Shown: piece after piece, positions 9,181 through 18,890 of the stretch
How positions within the stretch are numbered: position 1 is the first letter of the stretch
Layout: every line of letters starts with the position of its first letter
Source: Roseivivax sp. GX 12232
Lineage (GTDB): Bacteria; Pseudomonadota; Alphaproteobacteria; Rhodobacterales; Rhodobacteraceae
Assembly (NCBI RefSeq): GCF_021272185.1
Contig: NZ_JAJSEC010000001.1
Span: forward strand, 620,001-684,000
DNA length: 64,000 nucleotides
Direction of reading: 5' to 3'
Position numbers and translations under genes: made by a program
Notes under the pieces: generated by a model
What the model was told of the DNA's origin: nothing
Database searches by the model: none
The model's input: only the letters and a program-made list of their open reading frames with translations

Positions 9181-10343
9181 CACCCCATCGCCGCCATGAG
9201 CTCTCGGCCGACCAGCATCCGCCGGATCTCGGAGGTGCCGGCGCCGATCTCCATGAGCTTGGCGTCGCGGAAGATGCGGCTCACCGGGGTCTCGTTCATG
9301 AAGCCCGCCCCGCCCATGGCCTGCACCGCCTGATGCGCCTGTTTCATCGCCTCCTCGGAGGCATAGAGGCAGCAGGCGGCGGCGTCCTGGCGGGTGACCT
9401 CGCCGCGGTCGCAGGCCTTGGCGACCTCGTAGACATAGGCGCGCGCCGAGTTCATCGCCGTGTACATGTCGGCGATCTTGCCCTGCATGAGCTGGAACGA
9501 CCCGATGGGTTTGCCGAACTGCTTGCGCTCGGCCAAATAGGGCATGATCTCGTCGAGGCAGGCGGCCATGATGCCAAGCCCGATGCCCGCCAGCACGACG
9601 CGCTCGTAATCGAGCCCCGACATCAGCACCTGCACCCCGCGGCCCTCTTCGCCGAGGACGTTCTCGAAGGGCACCTCCACGTCCTCGAAGACCAGCTCGG
9701 CGGTGTTCGAGCCGCGCATCCCGAGCTTGTCGAAATGCGGGCTGGTGGAGAAGCCCTTCATCTCCTTCTCGACCAGGAAGGCGGTGATGCCCTTGGAGCC
9801 CGCGTCGGCGTCGGTCTTGGCATAGACCACCAGCGTGTCGGCGTCGGGGCCGTTGGTGATCCAGTATTTCGAGCCGTTCAGCACGTAACGGTCGTTGCGC
9901 TTCTCGGCGCGCAGCTTCATCGAGACGACATCCGAGCCCGCGCCCGCCTCGGACATGGCCAGCGCGCCGACATGTTCGCCCGAGACCAGCCGCGGCAGGT
10001 AGTGCTTGCGCTGCTCCTCGTTGCCGTTGAGCCGGATCTGGTTCACGCAGAGGTTGGAATGCGCCCCGTAGGACAGCGAGACGCTGGCCGAGGCGCGGGC
10101 CACCTCCTCGATGGCGACGGTATGGGCCAGATAGCCCATCTCGGCGCCGCCAAACTCCTCCTCGACGGTCACGCCCAGAAGGCCCAGCTCGCCCATCTCG
10201 CGCCAGAGCTCGTTGGGGAAGGCATTGGTCCGGTCGATCTCGGCGGCCAGCGGCTTCACCCGCTCCTGCGCCCAGCCGTGCACCGTCTCGCGCAGGGCGT
10301 CGACATCCTCGCCCAGGTCGAACTTCATCACCGCGTTGAACAT
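9180..10343 (-). CDS. ivd: Isovaleryl-CoA dehydrogenase
   Basis: An acyl-CoA dehydrogenase of 387 residues that oxidises isovaleryl-CoA to 3-methylcrotonyl-CoA, passing electrons to electron-transfer flavoprotein. Visible family features are the [16 protein letters not shown] flavin/substrate segment, [11 protein letters not shown], the [12 protein letters not shown]-terminal FAD signature and [19 protein letters not shown] chose the ATG at 10343 over the one at 10364 because GGGAGGAGG stands seven bases before it and the resulting length is normal for the family. It is the first gene of the leucine operon; an operator-like palindrome lies just upstream. Confidence 0.93.
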   Translation of the reverse strand: MFNAVMKFDLGEDVDALRETVHGWAQERVKPLAAEIDRTNAFPNELWREMGELGLLGVTVEEEFGGAEMGYLAHTVAIEEVARASASVSLSYGAHSNLCVNQIRLNGNEEQRKHYLPRLVSGEHVGALAMSEAGAGSDVVSMKLRAEKRNDRYVLNGSKYWITNGPDADTLVVYAKTDADAGSKGITAFLVEKEMKGFSTSPHFDKLGMRGSNTAELVFEDVEVPFENVLGEEGRGVQVLMSGLDYERVVLAGIGLGIMAACLDEIMPYLAERKQFGKPIGSFQLMQGKIADMYTAMNSARAYVYEVAKACDRGEVTRQDAAACCLYASEEAMKQAHQAVQAMGGAGFMNETPVSRIFRDAKLMEIGAGTSEIRRMLVGRELMAAMG

Positions 10344-10367
10344 CGGCCTGCCTCCTCCCGGCATTTA

Positions 10368-10383
10368 TTGAACAACCGTTCTA
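10368..10383. promoter_or_regulatory. Operator-like palindrome before the leucine operon
   Basis: TTGAAC, four bases, GTTCTA: 6-bp arms with one mismatch, 25-40 bp upstream of the ivd start, in an AT-richer patch. The shape (TTGAAC/GTTCAA) resembles TetR-family operators. No regulator gene is adjacent, so the protein is unknown. Confidence 0.4.
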
Positions 10384-10480
10384 TTCCCTACTCCCCCGGC
10401 CCCGGTCCCGTCAATGGCCCCGGAACCTCGGCCCCGGGGGCAGGGTTGCATGGGAAGCACCTGATCGAAAGGATTTCCAC

Positions 10481-10951
10481 ATGGCAACCGACCTCAAGGA
10501 TATGTTCTGGAAACGCATGGATGACGTGCAGGCGGGGCTGCTCTCGGCCGCCGGCGAGCGCCCGGTGCCCATGGCGCCGCATGCCGACCGCGACGAGAAG
10601 GCACTGTGGTTCATCACCGCCCGCGGCTCGGCCGCCGATCGCGCCGGGCACAGCGGCGACGACGCGAGCTTCCAGGTCGCCGATCCGAAGGCGAACCTCT
10701 ATGCCAACCTCGACGGCAAGATCACCATCGTCGACGACGGCGACAAGCTCGACGAGATCTGGAGCGCCGTGGCCGGGGCCTGGTTCGAGGACGGCCGCAA
10801 CGACGAGGCGGTGCGCCTGGTGAAGTTCACCCCGCACGAAGGCGAGGTCTGGGCGACCGAGAAATCGGCCGGGTTCCTCTACGAGATCGCCCGCGCGCAG
10901 GTCTCCAACCACACGCCCGACGCGGGCGAGCACGGCCGGCTGGCGTTCTGA
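10481..10951 (+). CDS. Pyridoxamine-phosphate-oxidase-like general stress protein
   Basis: A 156-residue split-barrel flavin-binding protein of the Pyrid_ox_like (general stress protein 26) family. Recognisable features are the ALWFITARGS strand, ANLYANLDGKITIVDD and the C-terminal KSAGFLYEIARAQVSN. Members bind FMN or related cofactors; the physiological substrate is not known. The gene stands alone, divergent from the leucine operon (137 bp between start codons), and is followed by a strong terminator. Confidence 0.85.
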   Translation: MATDLKDMFWKRMDDVQAGLLSAAGERPVPMAPHADRDEKALWFITARGSAADRAGHSGDDASFQVADPKANLYANLDGKITIVDDGDKLDEIWSAVAGAWFEDGRNDEAVRLVKFTPHEGEVWATEKSAGFLYEIARAQVSNHTPDAGEHGRLAF

Positions 10952-10980
10952 TCGCCGCCGCTGAATGGTTCAGAGAGAAG

Positions 10981-11007
10981 GCCCGGTCCGGCGCGACCGG
11001 GCTTTTT
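10981..11007 (+). terminator. Intrinsic terminator
   Basis: An 8-bp perfect stem GCCCGGTC/GACCGGGC (10981-10988, 10995-11002) with a six-base loop and TTTTT follows the stress-protein gene by about 30 bp. Confidence 0.85.
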
Positions 11008-11209
11008 CATTAGGGGGAAGAGGGTGTGCGGGCTGGCGCTGAAGGGGGCCGGGACCGTCCGGCTTTCTCAGCCGGCCTTGGTTGGCGGACCTCGGCGCGG
11101 GAGAGCTGCCAACGCGGGGCGCACCGTCAGTCTGGCACCCGGATACGCGACCACCAGCCGCCGGGCAGATGCCCTGCCCCGCCCATCTCTCCGCTCCCAC
11201 AACCGCCCA

Positions 11210-12397
11210 TCACGGCGCCAACGCGGCGATCTCCTCGTGCAGGATGCGGGCGATGAGCTGGCAGTCCTCGACCGTGAAGGTCAGCGGCAGCCGCAGGTCC
11301 ATCAGCCCCTTCAGCACCCGGTCGGTGCGCCGGAGCGGCAGCGGCGCGGCGTAGTGCCAGTGATCGTAACGCGAGGTGAAACCGCGCGGCGTCTCGGCGC
11401 CGAACCACTTCAGCTCCACGCCCCGCGCGCCCGCGCGGCTCACCAGCTCGGCCAGCCGGTCCTCGGGCCAGTCCAGCGCCAGGAACTGGAAGCTCGACCC
11501 GACGAACGCCTCGGCCTCGGGGCGATGCGGCAGGGTGATCCCCGGCGCGCCCCAGAGCCCGGCCTCGAGCGCGCGGTAGCGCTCCAGCCAGTCCGCCGCC
11601 CGCGCCTCGAGCCGCGAGAGCTGCGGGCGCAGGATCGCCGCGCGCAGGTTGTCCATCCGCCCCGAGATGTTGGGCACCTCGTAGCGCAGGTTCTCGAAAG
11701 CCTCGGGCCCCGGCGCGGCGAGGTGGCGCTCATACAGCATGTAGCTGCCCGACAGCAGGATCATCCGCGCCGCCAGCCCCTCGTCGTCGGTGATCAAGAG
11801 CCCGCCCTCGCCGGAATTGGCGTGTTTGTAGGTCTGGGTCGAATAGCAGCCGATCACCCCGTGCCGCCCCGAGGGCACACCGTTCCAGCGCGCGCCCATG
11901 GTATGGGCGCAATCCTCCACGAGGATCAGCCCGGCCTCGCGGCAGACCTCGGTCAGCCGGTCCATGTCGGCGATATGGCCGCGCATATGCGAGAGCATCA
12001 GCACCCGCGCCTCGCCCGCCTTTTCGGCCAGGTCGTCGAGGTCGATGGTCAACTCCTCGGTGGTCTCCACGAAGACCGGCCGGGCACCCAGCGCGGCGAT
12101 GGCGCCGGGCACCGGGGCCAGCGTGAAGGCATTGGTCAGGACCGGCTCGCCCGGCCCCACGCCCAGAGCGCGCAGCGCCGCGCCCAGCGCGTAGCCGCCC
12201 GAGGCCACCGCCAGGCAGTAGCGCGCGCCGGTCAGCGCTGCGAAGTCCTGTTCGAGAAGCGCGGCCTCGCCCAGCTCGCCCTCGGCGAGGTTGTAGCGGT
12301 GCAGCCGCCCGTGGCGCAGAACCGCGAGCGCGGCCTCAATCCCTTCCTCGGGGATGGCCTCTTGCTGGGTGAAATTGCCGGTAAACCTGTCGCTCAT
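11210..12397 (-). CDS. DegT/DnrJ/EryC1/StrS-type aminotransferase
   Basis: A 395-residue PLP enzyme of the family that aminates keto-sugars or related ketones. The PLP-binding region is visible as CYSTQTYKHANSGEGGLL (Lys as the Schiff-base residue), with the cofactor Asp in VEDCAHTMG and a phosphate-site ASGGYALGAAL. The upstream TTG at 12418 opens a slightly longer frame, but the ATG at 12397 is more likely; neither has a good Shine-Dalgarno. These enzymes normally sit in polysaccharide or antibiotic clusters; here the neighbours are gph and the stress protein, so the substrate is unknown. Confidence 0.85.
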   Translation of the reverse strand: MSDRFTGNFTQQEAIPEEGIEAALAVLRHGRLHRYNLAEGELGEAALLEQDFAALTGARYCLAVASGGYALGAALRALGVGPGEPVLTNAFTLAPVPGAIAALGARPVFVETTEELTIDLDDLAEKAGEARVLMLSHMRGHIADMDRLTEVCREAGLILVEDCAHTMGARWNGVPSGRHGVIGCYSTQTYKHANSGEGGLLITDDEGLAARMILLSGSYMLYERHLAAPGPEAFENLRYEVPNISGRMDNLRAAILRPQLSRLEARAADWLERYRALEAGLWGAPGITLPHRPEAEAFVGSSFQFLALDWPEDRLAELVSRAGARGVELKWFGAETPRGFTSRYDHWHYAAPLPLRRTDRVLKGLMDLRLPLTFTVEDCQLIARILHEEIAALAP

Positions 12398-12438
12398 GGC
12401 GCCCGAGAACACGCGCAAACGCAGCCCGCGTCAATCGC

Positions 12439-13107
12439 TCATGCGGCGCCGAGCAGGCGGCCTGCAGTCGCGGGCAGCTCGTCGAAATGGTCGATCACCG
12501 CCTCGGGCAGGAGCCGCGAGATGCCGCGCCCCTCGGGGCCGAAGCCCACCAGGATCGAGGGCAGCCCCGCCGCGCGGGCGGTCTCGCGGTCGGTCTCGGT
12601 GTCGCCGACCAGGCAGGCGCGCCCCGCCGTGCCCCCGGCGGCGGCGATGGCCGCGTGCAGGGGCGCGGGATCGGGCTTGCGCACCGGCAGCGTGTCCGCC
12701 CCGATGAGCGAGGCGAAGGCCCCGCGTACGCCCAGTTCACGCAGGAGTGCCTCGGCCAGGGCCTCGGGCTTGTTGGTGCAGATCCCCACGGCGAAGCCCT
12801 CGGCCGCCAGCCGCTCCACCGCCGCCATGGCGCCTGGATAAAGCGTGGTGTGGACGGCGATGCGCGCGCCGTAATGCTCCAGCAGGCGCGAATACCAGCG
12901 GTCGACCTCGGCCTCATCCGAGCTGCCGGCGCGCTCGAGACCCAGCCGCAGCATCGCCCGCCCGCCGCGGAAGGCGGTCAGCGCGTCGCCCTCGGGGTCG
13001 AGCCGCGCGGCGAGTTCCATCTCCGCGAAACAGGCATTGGCCGCGGCGATCAGGTCGCCGCTCGTGTCGGCCAGCGTGCCGTCCAGGTCGAAGATCACCG
13101 TGCGCAT
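12439..13107 (-). CDS. gph: Phosphoglycolate phosphatase (HAD family)
   Basis: A 222-residue HAD hydrolase. Motif I FDLDGTLAD (residues 6-14) supplies the nucleophile and acid/base aspartates, motif II ICTNK is near 112, and motif IV VGDTETDRETARAAG binds magnesium. The cap domain is alpha-helical as in Gph. It likely dephosphorylates 2-phosphoglycolate formed in DNA repair or photorespiration-type reactions. Other HAD substrates cannot be excluded. It lies 41 bp upstream of the aminotransferase on the same strand and diverges from glmU. Confidence 0.85.
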   Translation of the reverse strand: MRTVIFDLDGTLADTSGDLIAAANACFAEMELAARLDPEGDALTAFRGGRAMLRLGLERAGSSDEAEVDRWYSRLLEHYGARIAVHTTLYPGAMAAVERLAAEGFAVGICTNKPEALAEALLRELGVRGAFASLIGADTLPVRKPDPAPLHAAIAAAGGTAGRACLVGDTETDRETARAAGLPSILVGFGPEGRGISRLLPEAVIDHFDELPATAGRLLGAA

Positions 13108-13214
13108 GTTTCCGCCCTCTTGTCACAGCCCGACACAACCCGTGATGGAGAATGCCTTGCTGCCATGAGCCGTCCGGTTAAAACGGGCCCGGTGTCAAAG
13201 CAAAGAGATTTTTT

Positions 13215-14570
13215 ATGAGCATTGCCCTCGTCATTCTGGCCGCCGGCAAGGGGACCCGGATGGACTCGGACCTGCCCAAGGTCCTGCACAAGATCGGCGG
13301 CGCGCCGATGCTGCATCACGCGATGCAGGCCGGCGCCAGCCTCGAGCCCGAGCGCTGCATCGTCGTCGCGGGCCATGGCGCCGAGGCGGTCACCAAGGCG
13401 GCGCGGGACTACGACCCCGACTGCGAGGTGGTGATCCAGTCCGAACAGAAGGGCACCGGCCATGCCGTGGCCCAGGCCGAGGCGGCGCTGGCCGATTTCG
13501 ACGGCGACGTGATCGTGCTGTACGGCGACACCCCCTTCATCAGCCACGAGACGCTCGAGGCCATGGCGGAGGCGCGCGGGCGCTCGGACGTGGTGGTCCT
13601 GGGCTTCGAGGCGGCAGACCCGGGCCGCTACGGGCGGCTCGTCACCAACGGCGACCACCTCGAGAAGATCGTCGAGTTCAAGGATGCGACCGAGGCCGAA
13701 CGCGCCATCACGCTGTGCAACTCGGGCGTGCTCTCGGCCGATCGCGCGACGCTTTTCGGGCTGATCGGCAAGACCGGCAACGACAATGCCTCGGGGGAAT
13801 ATTACCTCACCGACATCGTCGCGCTGGCCCGCGCCGAGAACCTCAGCGCCACCGCGGTGACCTGCGCCGAGGCCGAAACCCTGGGCATCAACTCGCGCGC
13901 CGAGCTGGCCGAGGCCGAGGCCGCCTTCCAGGCCCGCGCCCGCGCCGTGCTGATCGGTGACGGGGTGATGATGCAGGCCCCCGACACCGTCTTCCTGAGC
14001 TTCGACAGCGTCATCGGCCGCGACACCGAGATCGAGCCCAACGTGGTCTTCGGCCCCGGCGTCACCGTGGAAAGCGGCGCGCACATCCGCGCCTTCAGCC
14101 ACCTCGAAGGGGCGCATGTCTCGCGCGGCGCGGTGGTCGGCCCCTATGCCCGCCTGCGCCCCGGCGCCGAGCTGGCCGAGGACGTGCATGTCGGCAATTT
14201 CGTCGAGATCAAGAACGCCTCGCTGGCCGAGGGCGCCAAGGCCAACCACCTGAGCTACCTGGGCGACGCCGAGATCGGCGCCGGCGCCAACATCGGCGCG
14301 GGCACGATCACCTGCAATTACGACGGGGTCTTCAAGCACAAGACCTCGATCGGCGCGGGGGCCTTCATCGGCTCCAACACCATGCTGGTCGCCCCGGTCA
14401 GCGTGGGCGACGCGGCGCTGACCGGCTCGGGGTCGGTCATCACCGAGAACGTGCCCGACGGCGCGCTGGCGCTCGCCCGCGCGCGCCAGGACACCAAGCC
14501 CGGCTACGGCAAGCGTCTGATGGAGATGCTGCGGGCCAAGAAGCGCAAACTTCAGGAAGGAGCACGCTGA
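13215..14570 (+). CDS. glmU: Bifunctional GlmU, N-acetylglucosamine-1-P uridyltransferase/acetyltransferase
   Basis: A 451-residue cytoplasmic enzyme making UDP-GlcNAc for peptidoglycan and lipopolysaccharide. The N-terminal pyrophosphorylase domain (1-230) starts with LAAGKGTRMDSDLPKVLHKIG; the C-terminal half is a left-handed beta-helix of hexapeptide repeats that acetylates glucosamine-1-phosphate (HVGNFVEIKNASL, NYDGVFKHKTSIG). The stop codon overlaps the glmS start (TGATG), so the two consecutive pathway genes are coupled. The Shine-Dalgarno before the ATG is weak (AAAGAGA). Confidence 0.97.
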   Translation: MSIALVILAAGKGTRMDSDLPKVLHKIGGAPMLHHAMQAGASLEPERCIVVAGHGAEAVTKAARDYDPDCEVVIQSEQKGTGHAVAQAEAALADFDGDVIVLYGDTPFISHETLEAMAEARGRSDVVVLGFEAADPGRYGRLVTNGDHLEKIVEFKDATEAERAITLCNSGVLSADRATLFGLIGKTGNDNASGEYYLTDIVALARAENLSATAVTCAEAETLGINSRAELAEAEAAFQARARAVLIGDGVMMQAPDTVFLSFDSVIGRDTEIEPNVVFGPGVTVESGAHIRAFSHLEGAHVSRGAVVGPYARLRPGAELAEDVHVGNFVEIKNASLAEGAKANHLSYLGDAEIGAGANIGAGTITCNYDGVFKHKTSIGAGAFIGSNTMLVAPVSVGDAALTGSGSVITENVPDGALALARARQDTKPGYGKRLMEMLRAKKRKLQEGAR

Positions 14571-16387
14571 TGTGCGGGATCATTGGAGTCCTGGGCCGCC
14601 ATGAGGTCGCGCCCGTTCTGGTCGAGGCGCTGCGCCGCCTCGAATATCGCGGCTATGACAGCGCCGGCATCGCGACCGTGCACGACGGCACGCTCGACCG
14701 CCGCCGCGCGGTGGGCAAGCTGGTGAACCTCTCGGACCTCCTGGTCCACGACCCGCTGCCGGGCAAATCCGGGATCGGGCACACCCGCTGGGCCACCCAT
14801 GGCTCGCCGACCGAGGTCAACGCCCACCCCCACAAGGCCGGGCCGGTCGCCGTGGTGCACAACGGCATCATCGAGAACTTCCGCGCCCTGCGCGCCGAGC
14901 TGGCCGAGGACGGCCGCGGTTTCACCACCGAGACCGACACCGAAACCGTGGCGATGCTCTGCCAGAAATACATCGACGGCGGGATGAACCATGTCGCCGC
15001 CGCCGAGGCCACCATCGCCCGGCTCGAAGGCGCCTTCGCGCTGGTCTTCCTGTTCGACGGGCAGGAGGACCTCATGGTCGCCGCCCGCAAGGGCAGCCCG
15101 CTGGCCGTCGGCCACGGCGAGGGCGAGGTCTACGTGGGCTCCGACGCCATCGCGCTGGCGCCGCTGACCGACCGGATCACCTACCTCGAGGAAGGCGACC
15201 GCGCGGTTCTGACCCGCGAGACCGTGGAGATCCGCGACGAGGCCGGCAACCTGGTGAACCGCCCGGTCAAACAGGTGCGGATCGACGCCGCCCGCGTCGA
15301 CAAGGCGGGCCACAAGCATTTCATGGCCAAGGAAATCGCCGAACAGCCGACGGTGCTGGCCAGCGCGCTCAACGCCTATCTCGACGGCGACCATATCAAC
15401 CTGGTCGAGGGCGGGCTCGACCTGACCCGGGTCGAGCGGCTGACCATGGTCGCCTGCGGCACCGCCTTCTACGCCTGCCTCACCGCGAAATACTGGTTCG
15501 AGAAGCTCGCGGGCCTGCCCGTCGAGGTCGATATCGCCTCGGAGTTCCGCTACCGCGAGCCGCCGATCAGCCCCGGCACCACGGCGCTTTTCGTCAGCCA
15601 GTCCGGCGAGACCGCCGACACGCTGGCCGCCCTGCGCTACTGCCGCGACCGCGCCGACCGGATCCTGTCGGTGGTCAACGTGCAGGAAAGCTCGATCGCG
15701 CGGGAAAGCGACGTGGCCCTGCCGATCCATGCCGGCGCCGAGATCGGGGTGGCCTCGACCAAGGCCTTCACCTGCCAGCTCAACGTGCTGCTGCTCCTGG
15801 CGCTCGAGGCGGCGGTGCAGCGCGGGCGCATGACCCCCGAGGAGAAGGCCCGGCACCTCGCCGACCTGCGCGCCCTGCCCGGCGTCTTCAACGTGGCTCT
15901 GGAGCGCGACGCCAGCATCGCCGAGGCCGCCCGCGACATGGTCGAGGCCCGCGACGTGCTCTTCCTGGGGCGCGGGCTGATGTATCCGCTGGCGCTGGAA
16001 GGCGCGCTGAAGTTCAAGGAAATCAGCTATGTGCACGCCGAGGCCTATGCCTCGGGCGAGCTGAAGCACGGGCCGATCGCGCTGATCGACAACAGCGTGC
16101 CGGTGGTGGTCATGGCGCCGCGCGACTCGCTCTTCGACAAGACCGTGTCGAACATGCAGGAGGTCATGGCGCGCGGCGGACAGGTGCTGCTGGTGACCGA
16201 TGCGCCGGGCGCCGCCGAGGCCGCCGAGAACGTCTGGCGCAGCATCGTGCTGCCCGAGGTCTCCGAGGTGCTGGCGCCGCTCCTCTACGCGCTGCCGGCG
16301 CAGCTCCTGGCCTATCACGCGGCGGTGGCCAAGGGCACCGACGTGGACCAGCCGCGCAACCTGGCGAAATCCGTCACGGTGGAGTGA
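14570..16387 (+). CDS. glmS: Glutamine-fructose-6-phosphate aminotransferase
   Basis: A 605-residue enzyme converting fructose-6-P and glutamine to glucosamine-6-P, the entry step of hexosamine synthesis. The mature N-terminus begins with the catalytic Cys2 (MCGIIGVLG); the Ntn glutaminase domain covers about 1-230 (GHTRWATHGSPTE), followed by two SIS sugar-isomerase domains (SQSGETADTLAAL, ELKHGPIALI) and the C-terminal KSVTVE tail. Translationally coupled to glmU. No glmS ribozyme is expected or seen in front of it; the start sits inside the glmU stop. Confidence 0.97.
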   Translation: MCGIIGVLGRHEVAPVLVEALRRLEYRGYDSAGIATVHDGTLDRRRAVGKLVNLSDLLVHDPLPGKSGIGHTRWATHGSPTEVNAHPHKAGPVAVVHNGIIENFRALRAELAEDGRGFTTETDTETVAMLCQKYIDGGMNHVAAAEATIARLEGAFALVFLFDGQEDLMVAARKGSPLAVGHGEGEVYVGSDAIALAPLTDRITYLEEGDRAVLTRETVEIRDEAGNLVNRPVKQVRIDAARVDKAGHKHFMAKEIAEQPTVLASALNAYLDGDHINLVEGGLDLTRVERLTMVACGTAFYACLTAKYWFEKLAGLPVEVDIASEFRYREPPISPGTTALFVSQSGETADTLAALRYCRDRADRILSVVNVQESSIARESDVALPIHAGAEIGVASTKAFTCQLNVLLLLALEAAVQRGRMTPEEKARHLADLRALPGVFNVALERDASIAEAARDMVEARDVLFLGRGLMYPLALEGALKFKEISYVHAEAYASGELKHGPIALIDNSVPVVVMAPRDSLFDKTVSNMQEVMARGGQVLLVTDAPGAAEAAENVWRSIVLPEVSEVLAPLLYALPAQLLAYHAAVAKGTDVDQPRNLAKSVTVE

Positions 16388-16427
16388 GGCCGGGGGGCCT
16401 CTGGGCTCTGGCCTCTGAGAGACAAGG

Positions 16428-16465
16428 AAAGCCCCTGGCGCCGTGGGATGCGACAGGGGCTTTTT
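16428..16465 (+). terminator. Intrinsic terminator after glmUS
   Basis: AAAGCCCCTG (16428-16437) pairs with CAGGGGCTTT (16454-16463), with a 16-base loop and a T5 run. It ends the glmU-glmS unit. Confidence 0.8.
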
Positions 16466-16596
16466 CATCTGCGGGGCCAGGGGCTTGGCGGGGCGGCCCT
16501 ACCGCCCTTTCCGCTCGGCCTTTCGACCGCACGGAGGGGCGTCTCGGTATGGGTCCACAGCGCAACGCGCTCGCCCTGCCCCTGACAAGCCCCGCC

Positions 16597-17088
16597 TTAC
16601 GCGCCCTCGGCGCGGGTGTAGACCGTGACCTCGGGCAGATCGGTCAGCGCCACGCCCAGAAGCCGCATCGCGGGCAGCGAGAGGCGGCTGCCGCTGCCCT
16701 CGGGCGCGGGGCGCAGCTCGACCTGGGCCGAGGTGCCGTCGGCCAGTTCCACCCGCCCCGGCGTCACCGCGTCGACCAGCGGCGTCTCGAGCCAGAACCC
16801 CGGCTCCGCCGGCGCCCCGAGCGAGACCACCACCGTGCCAAGCGCACTGTCCCCGGCCGATCCGGGCGCGGCGGCGGCGGCGCGCTCCTCTTCGCTGGTG
16901 GTGTCGAAGGCCTCGGCGCTGGCCGCCCCGGTGGGCGGCGCGGCGCGGGCCGGGCTCTGCGCCTCGGCGCCCGCTTCGGCCGAGGCCCCGGCGCTGCCCC
17001 CGGCGCCCGAGGCGCCGAAGCCCTCGACCTGGGAACAGCCCGCCAGGAGGCCGGCACAGAGAAGCGATGCGATGCGGATGGACTGCAT
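16597..17088 (-). CDS. Predicted outer-membrane lipoprotein, unknown function
   Basis: A 163-residue protein with a short signal peptide ending in a clear lipobox (LLAGC, Cys18), so it is probably lipidated. A low-complexity Ala/Gly/Glu region (about 20-75) links to a small globular C-terminal domain (TVVVSLGAPAEPGFWLETPLV onward). I do not recognise the domain. It is divergent from moaA with 76 bp between starts and convergent with glmS. Aspartate at +2 is absent (CS), which in enterics would favour outer-membrane sorting. Confidence 0.8.
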   Translation of the reverse strand: MQSIRIASLLCAGLLAGCSQVEGFGASGAGGSAGASAEAGAEAQSPARAAPPTGAASAEAFDTTSEEERAAAAAPGSAGDSALGTVVVSLGAPAEPGFWLETPLVDAVTPGRVELADGTSAQVELRPAPEGSGSRLSLPAMRLLGVALTDLPEVTVYTRAEGA

Positions 17089-17164
17089 GTGGATAGACCT
17101 TTGTCGTGCCTGTGACTCACCGCGGATACTTGCCCGCGTGACCGCGAATTACTAGGGTCTCACC

Positions 17165-18172
17165 ATGACTCCCAAGCTCATCGATCCGTTCCATCGTCCG
17201 ATCAGCTACCTGCGCGTCTCGGTCACCGATCGATGCGACTTCCGCTGCGTCTATTGCATGTCCGAAAACATGCAGTTCCTGCCCAAGAAGGAGCTTCTGA
17301 CGCTGGAAGAGCTCGATCGCATGTGCTCGACCTTCGTGCGGCTCGGCGTCGAGAAGCTGCGCATCACCGGCGGGGAACCGCTGGTGCGTCGCGACATCAT
17401 GACGTTTTTCCGCGCCATGACCCGGCATCTCGACGCGGGCGACCTGAAGGAGCTGACGCTGACCACCAACGGCAGCCAGCTCGAGCGCTTTGCCAAGGAT
17501 CTTTATGACGCGGGCGTGCGCCGGGTGAACATCTCGATGGACACGCTCGACGAGGGCAAGTTCGCCGACATCACCCGTTGGGGCCGCCTGCCCCAGGTGC
17601 TGCGCGGCATCGACGCGGCCCAGGCCGCAGGCCTGCGGGTGAAGATCAACGCCGTGGCGCTCAAGGGCTTCAACGAGGACGAGCTCTTCCCGATGACCGA
17701 ATGGGCGGCCGAGCGCGACATGGACCTGACCTGGATCGAGGTCATGCCGATGGGCGACATCGGCAACGAGGACCGCATCGACCAGTACTGGAAGCTCACC
17801 GACCTGCGGGCGCGGCTGGCCGAGGAGTACACGCTGACCGACCTGCCCGAGAGCACCGGCGGGCCGGCGCGTTACGTCCGGCTCGAGGAGACCGGCCAGA
17901 AGATCGGCTTCATCACGCCGCTCACCCATAACTTCTGCGAGAGCTGCAACCGCGTGCGGCTGACCTGCACGGGCGAGCTGTTCATGTGCCTCGGCCAGGA
18001 GGACAACGCCGATCTGCGCAGCGCGCTGCGCAACCATCCCGGCGACGACGCGCCGCTGGAGGCGGCGATCCGCTCGGCGATCGACCGCAAGCCGCGCGGG
18101 CATGACTTCGATTATTCGCGCCAATCCGTCGACGGGCGGGTGTCGCGCCACATGAGCCATACGGGCGGCTGA
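17165..18172 (+). CDS. moaA: GTP 3',8-cyclase MoaA
   Basis: A 335-residue radical SAM enzyme for the first step of molybdenum cofactor synthesis, turning GTP into (8S)-3',8-cyclo-7,8-dihydroguanosine triphosphate. The SAM cluster motif CDFRCVYC is at residues 24-31 and the second, GTP-side cluster is in the C-terminal [19 protein letters not shown]. The terminal Gly-Gly needed for activity is present (TGG). The other moa/moe genes are not in this window. A molybdenum hydroxylase-like protein lies about 8 kb downstream and could be a client. Confidence 0.96.
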   Translation: MTPKLIDPFHRPISYLRVSVTDRCDFRCVYCMSENMQFLPKKELLTLEELDRMCSTFVRLGVEKLRITGGEPLVRRDIMTFFRAMTRHLDAGDLKELTLTTNGSQLERFAKDLYDAGVRRVNISMDTLDEGKFADITRWGRLPQVLRGIDAAQAAGLRVKINAVALKGFNEDELFPMTEWAAERDMDLTWIEVMPMGDIGNEDRIDQYWKLTDLRARLAEEYTLTDLPESTGGPARYVRLEETGQKIGFITPLTHNFCESCNRVRLTCTGELFMCLGQEDNADLRSALRNHPGDDAPLEAAIRSAIDRKPRGHDFDYSRQSVDGRVSRHMSHTGG

Positions 18173-18179
18173 CCTTGCG

Positions 18180-18890
18180 GTGAAAGACAGCGCCTCTCTT
18201 CTGAACGAGATCGGCCCGGAGATCTGGGTCGCCGAGGGGCCCGTGCTCACCGCGCTGGTGGGCTTTTCCTATCCGACCCGGATGACGGTGATCCGGCTGG
18301 CCTCGGGCGAACTGGTGCTCTGGTCGCCGGTGGCCTATTCCAGCGCGCTGCACGACGCGCTCCGGGCGCTGGGGCGGCTGCGCTACCTGGTGGCGCCGAA
18401 CACGCTGCACGACAGTTTCATCGACCAGTGGATCGGCGCGGCCCCACAGGCGGCGCTTCTGGCCCCGCCGCGGCTGGCCGAGATGCGGGGCGACCTGCCC
18501 TTCTCGGGCGCGCTGGAAGAGCCGCCCGCCGCCTGGGCGGGAGAAATCTCGCTGCAGGTGATCGAGGGCAATGCCATCACCGACGAGGTCGTGGCCTTCC
18601 ACCACCCCAGCGGCACGGTGATCTTCACCGATCTGATCCAGCAGTTTCCCGAGGATTGGTTCACCGGCTGGCGCCGGCAGGTGGCCAAGCTCGACCTGAT
18701 GACCGGGGCGCATCCCGAGGTGCCTCGCAAGTTCCGCAGCACCTTCGGCGACCGCAAGGCCGCGCGCCGCGCGCTCGAGACGGTCCTGGCCTGGCCCGCC
18801 GAGCGGCTGGTCATGGCGCATGGGCCGGTGATCCACAGCGGCGCGCAGGCCGAGATCGCCCGGGCCTTCCGCTGGCTGATGCGGGAGTGA
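18180..18890 (+). CDS. DUF4336 protein, metallo-beta-lactamase-like fold
   Basis: A 236-residue protein whose strand pattern (VIRLASGELVLWSPV, LVAPNTLHDSF, VAFHHPSGTVIFTDL, MAHGPVI) is that of DUF4336, a family related to metallo-beta-lactamases but lacking the full HxHxDH metal motif. It starts with GTG only seven bases after the moaA stop, so the genes are probably co-transcribed. No function is known to me for the family, and the link to molybdenum cofactor synthesis is only positional. No Shine-Dalgarno is obvious. Confidence 0.75.
   Translation: MKDSASLLNEIGPEIWVAEGPVLTALVGFSYPTRMTVIRLASGELVLWSPVAYSSALHDALRALGRLRYLVAPNTLHDSFIDQWIGAAPQAALLAPPRLAEMRGDLPFSGALEEPPAAWAGEISLQVIEGNAITDEVVAFHHPSGTVIFTDLIQQFPEDWFTGWRRQVAKLDLMTGAHPEVPRKFRSTFGDRKAARRALETVLAWPAERLVMAHGPVIHSGAQAEIARAFRWLMRE

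Noticed and set aside
17165-18172. Molybdenum cofactor gene cluster around moaA
   Set aside because: Only moaA is present; the DUF4336 gene next to it has no known role in the pathway.
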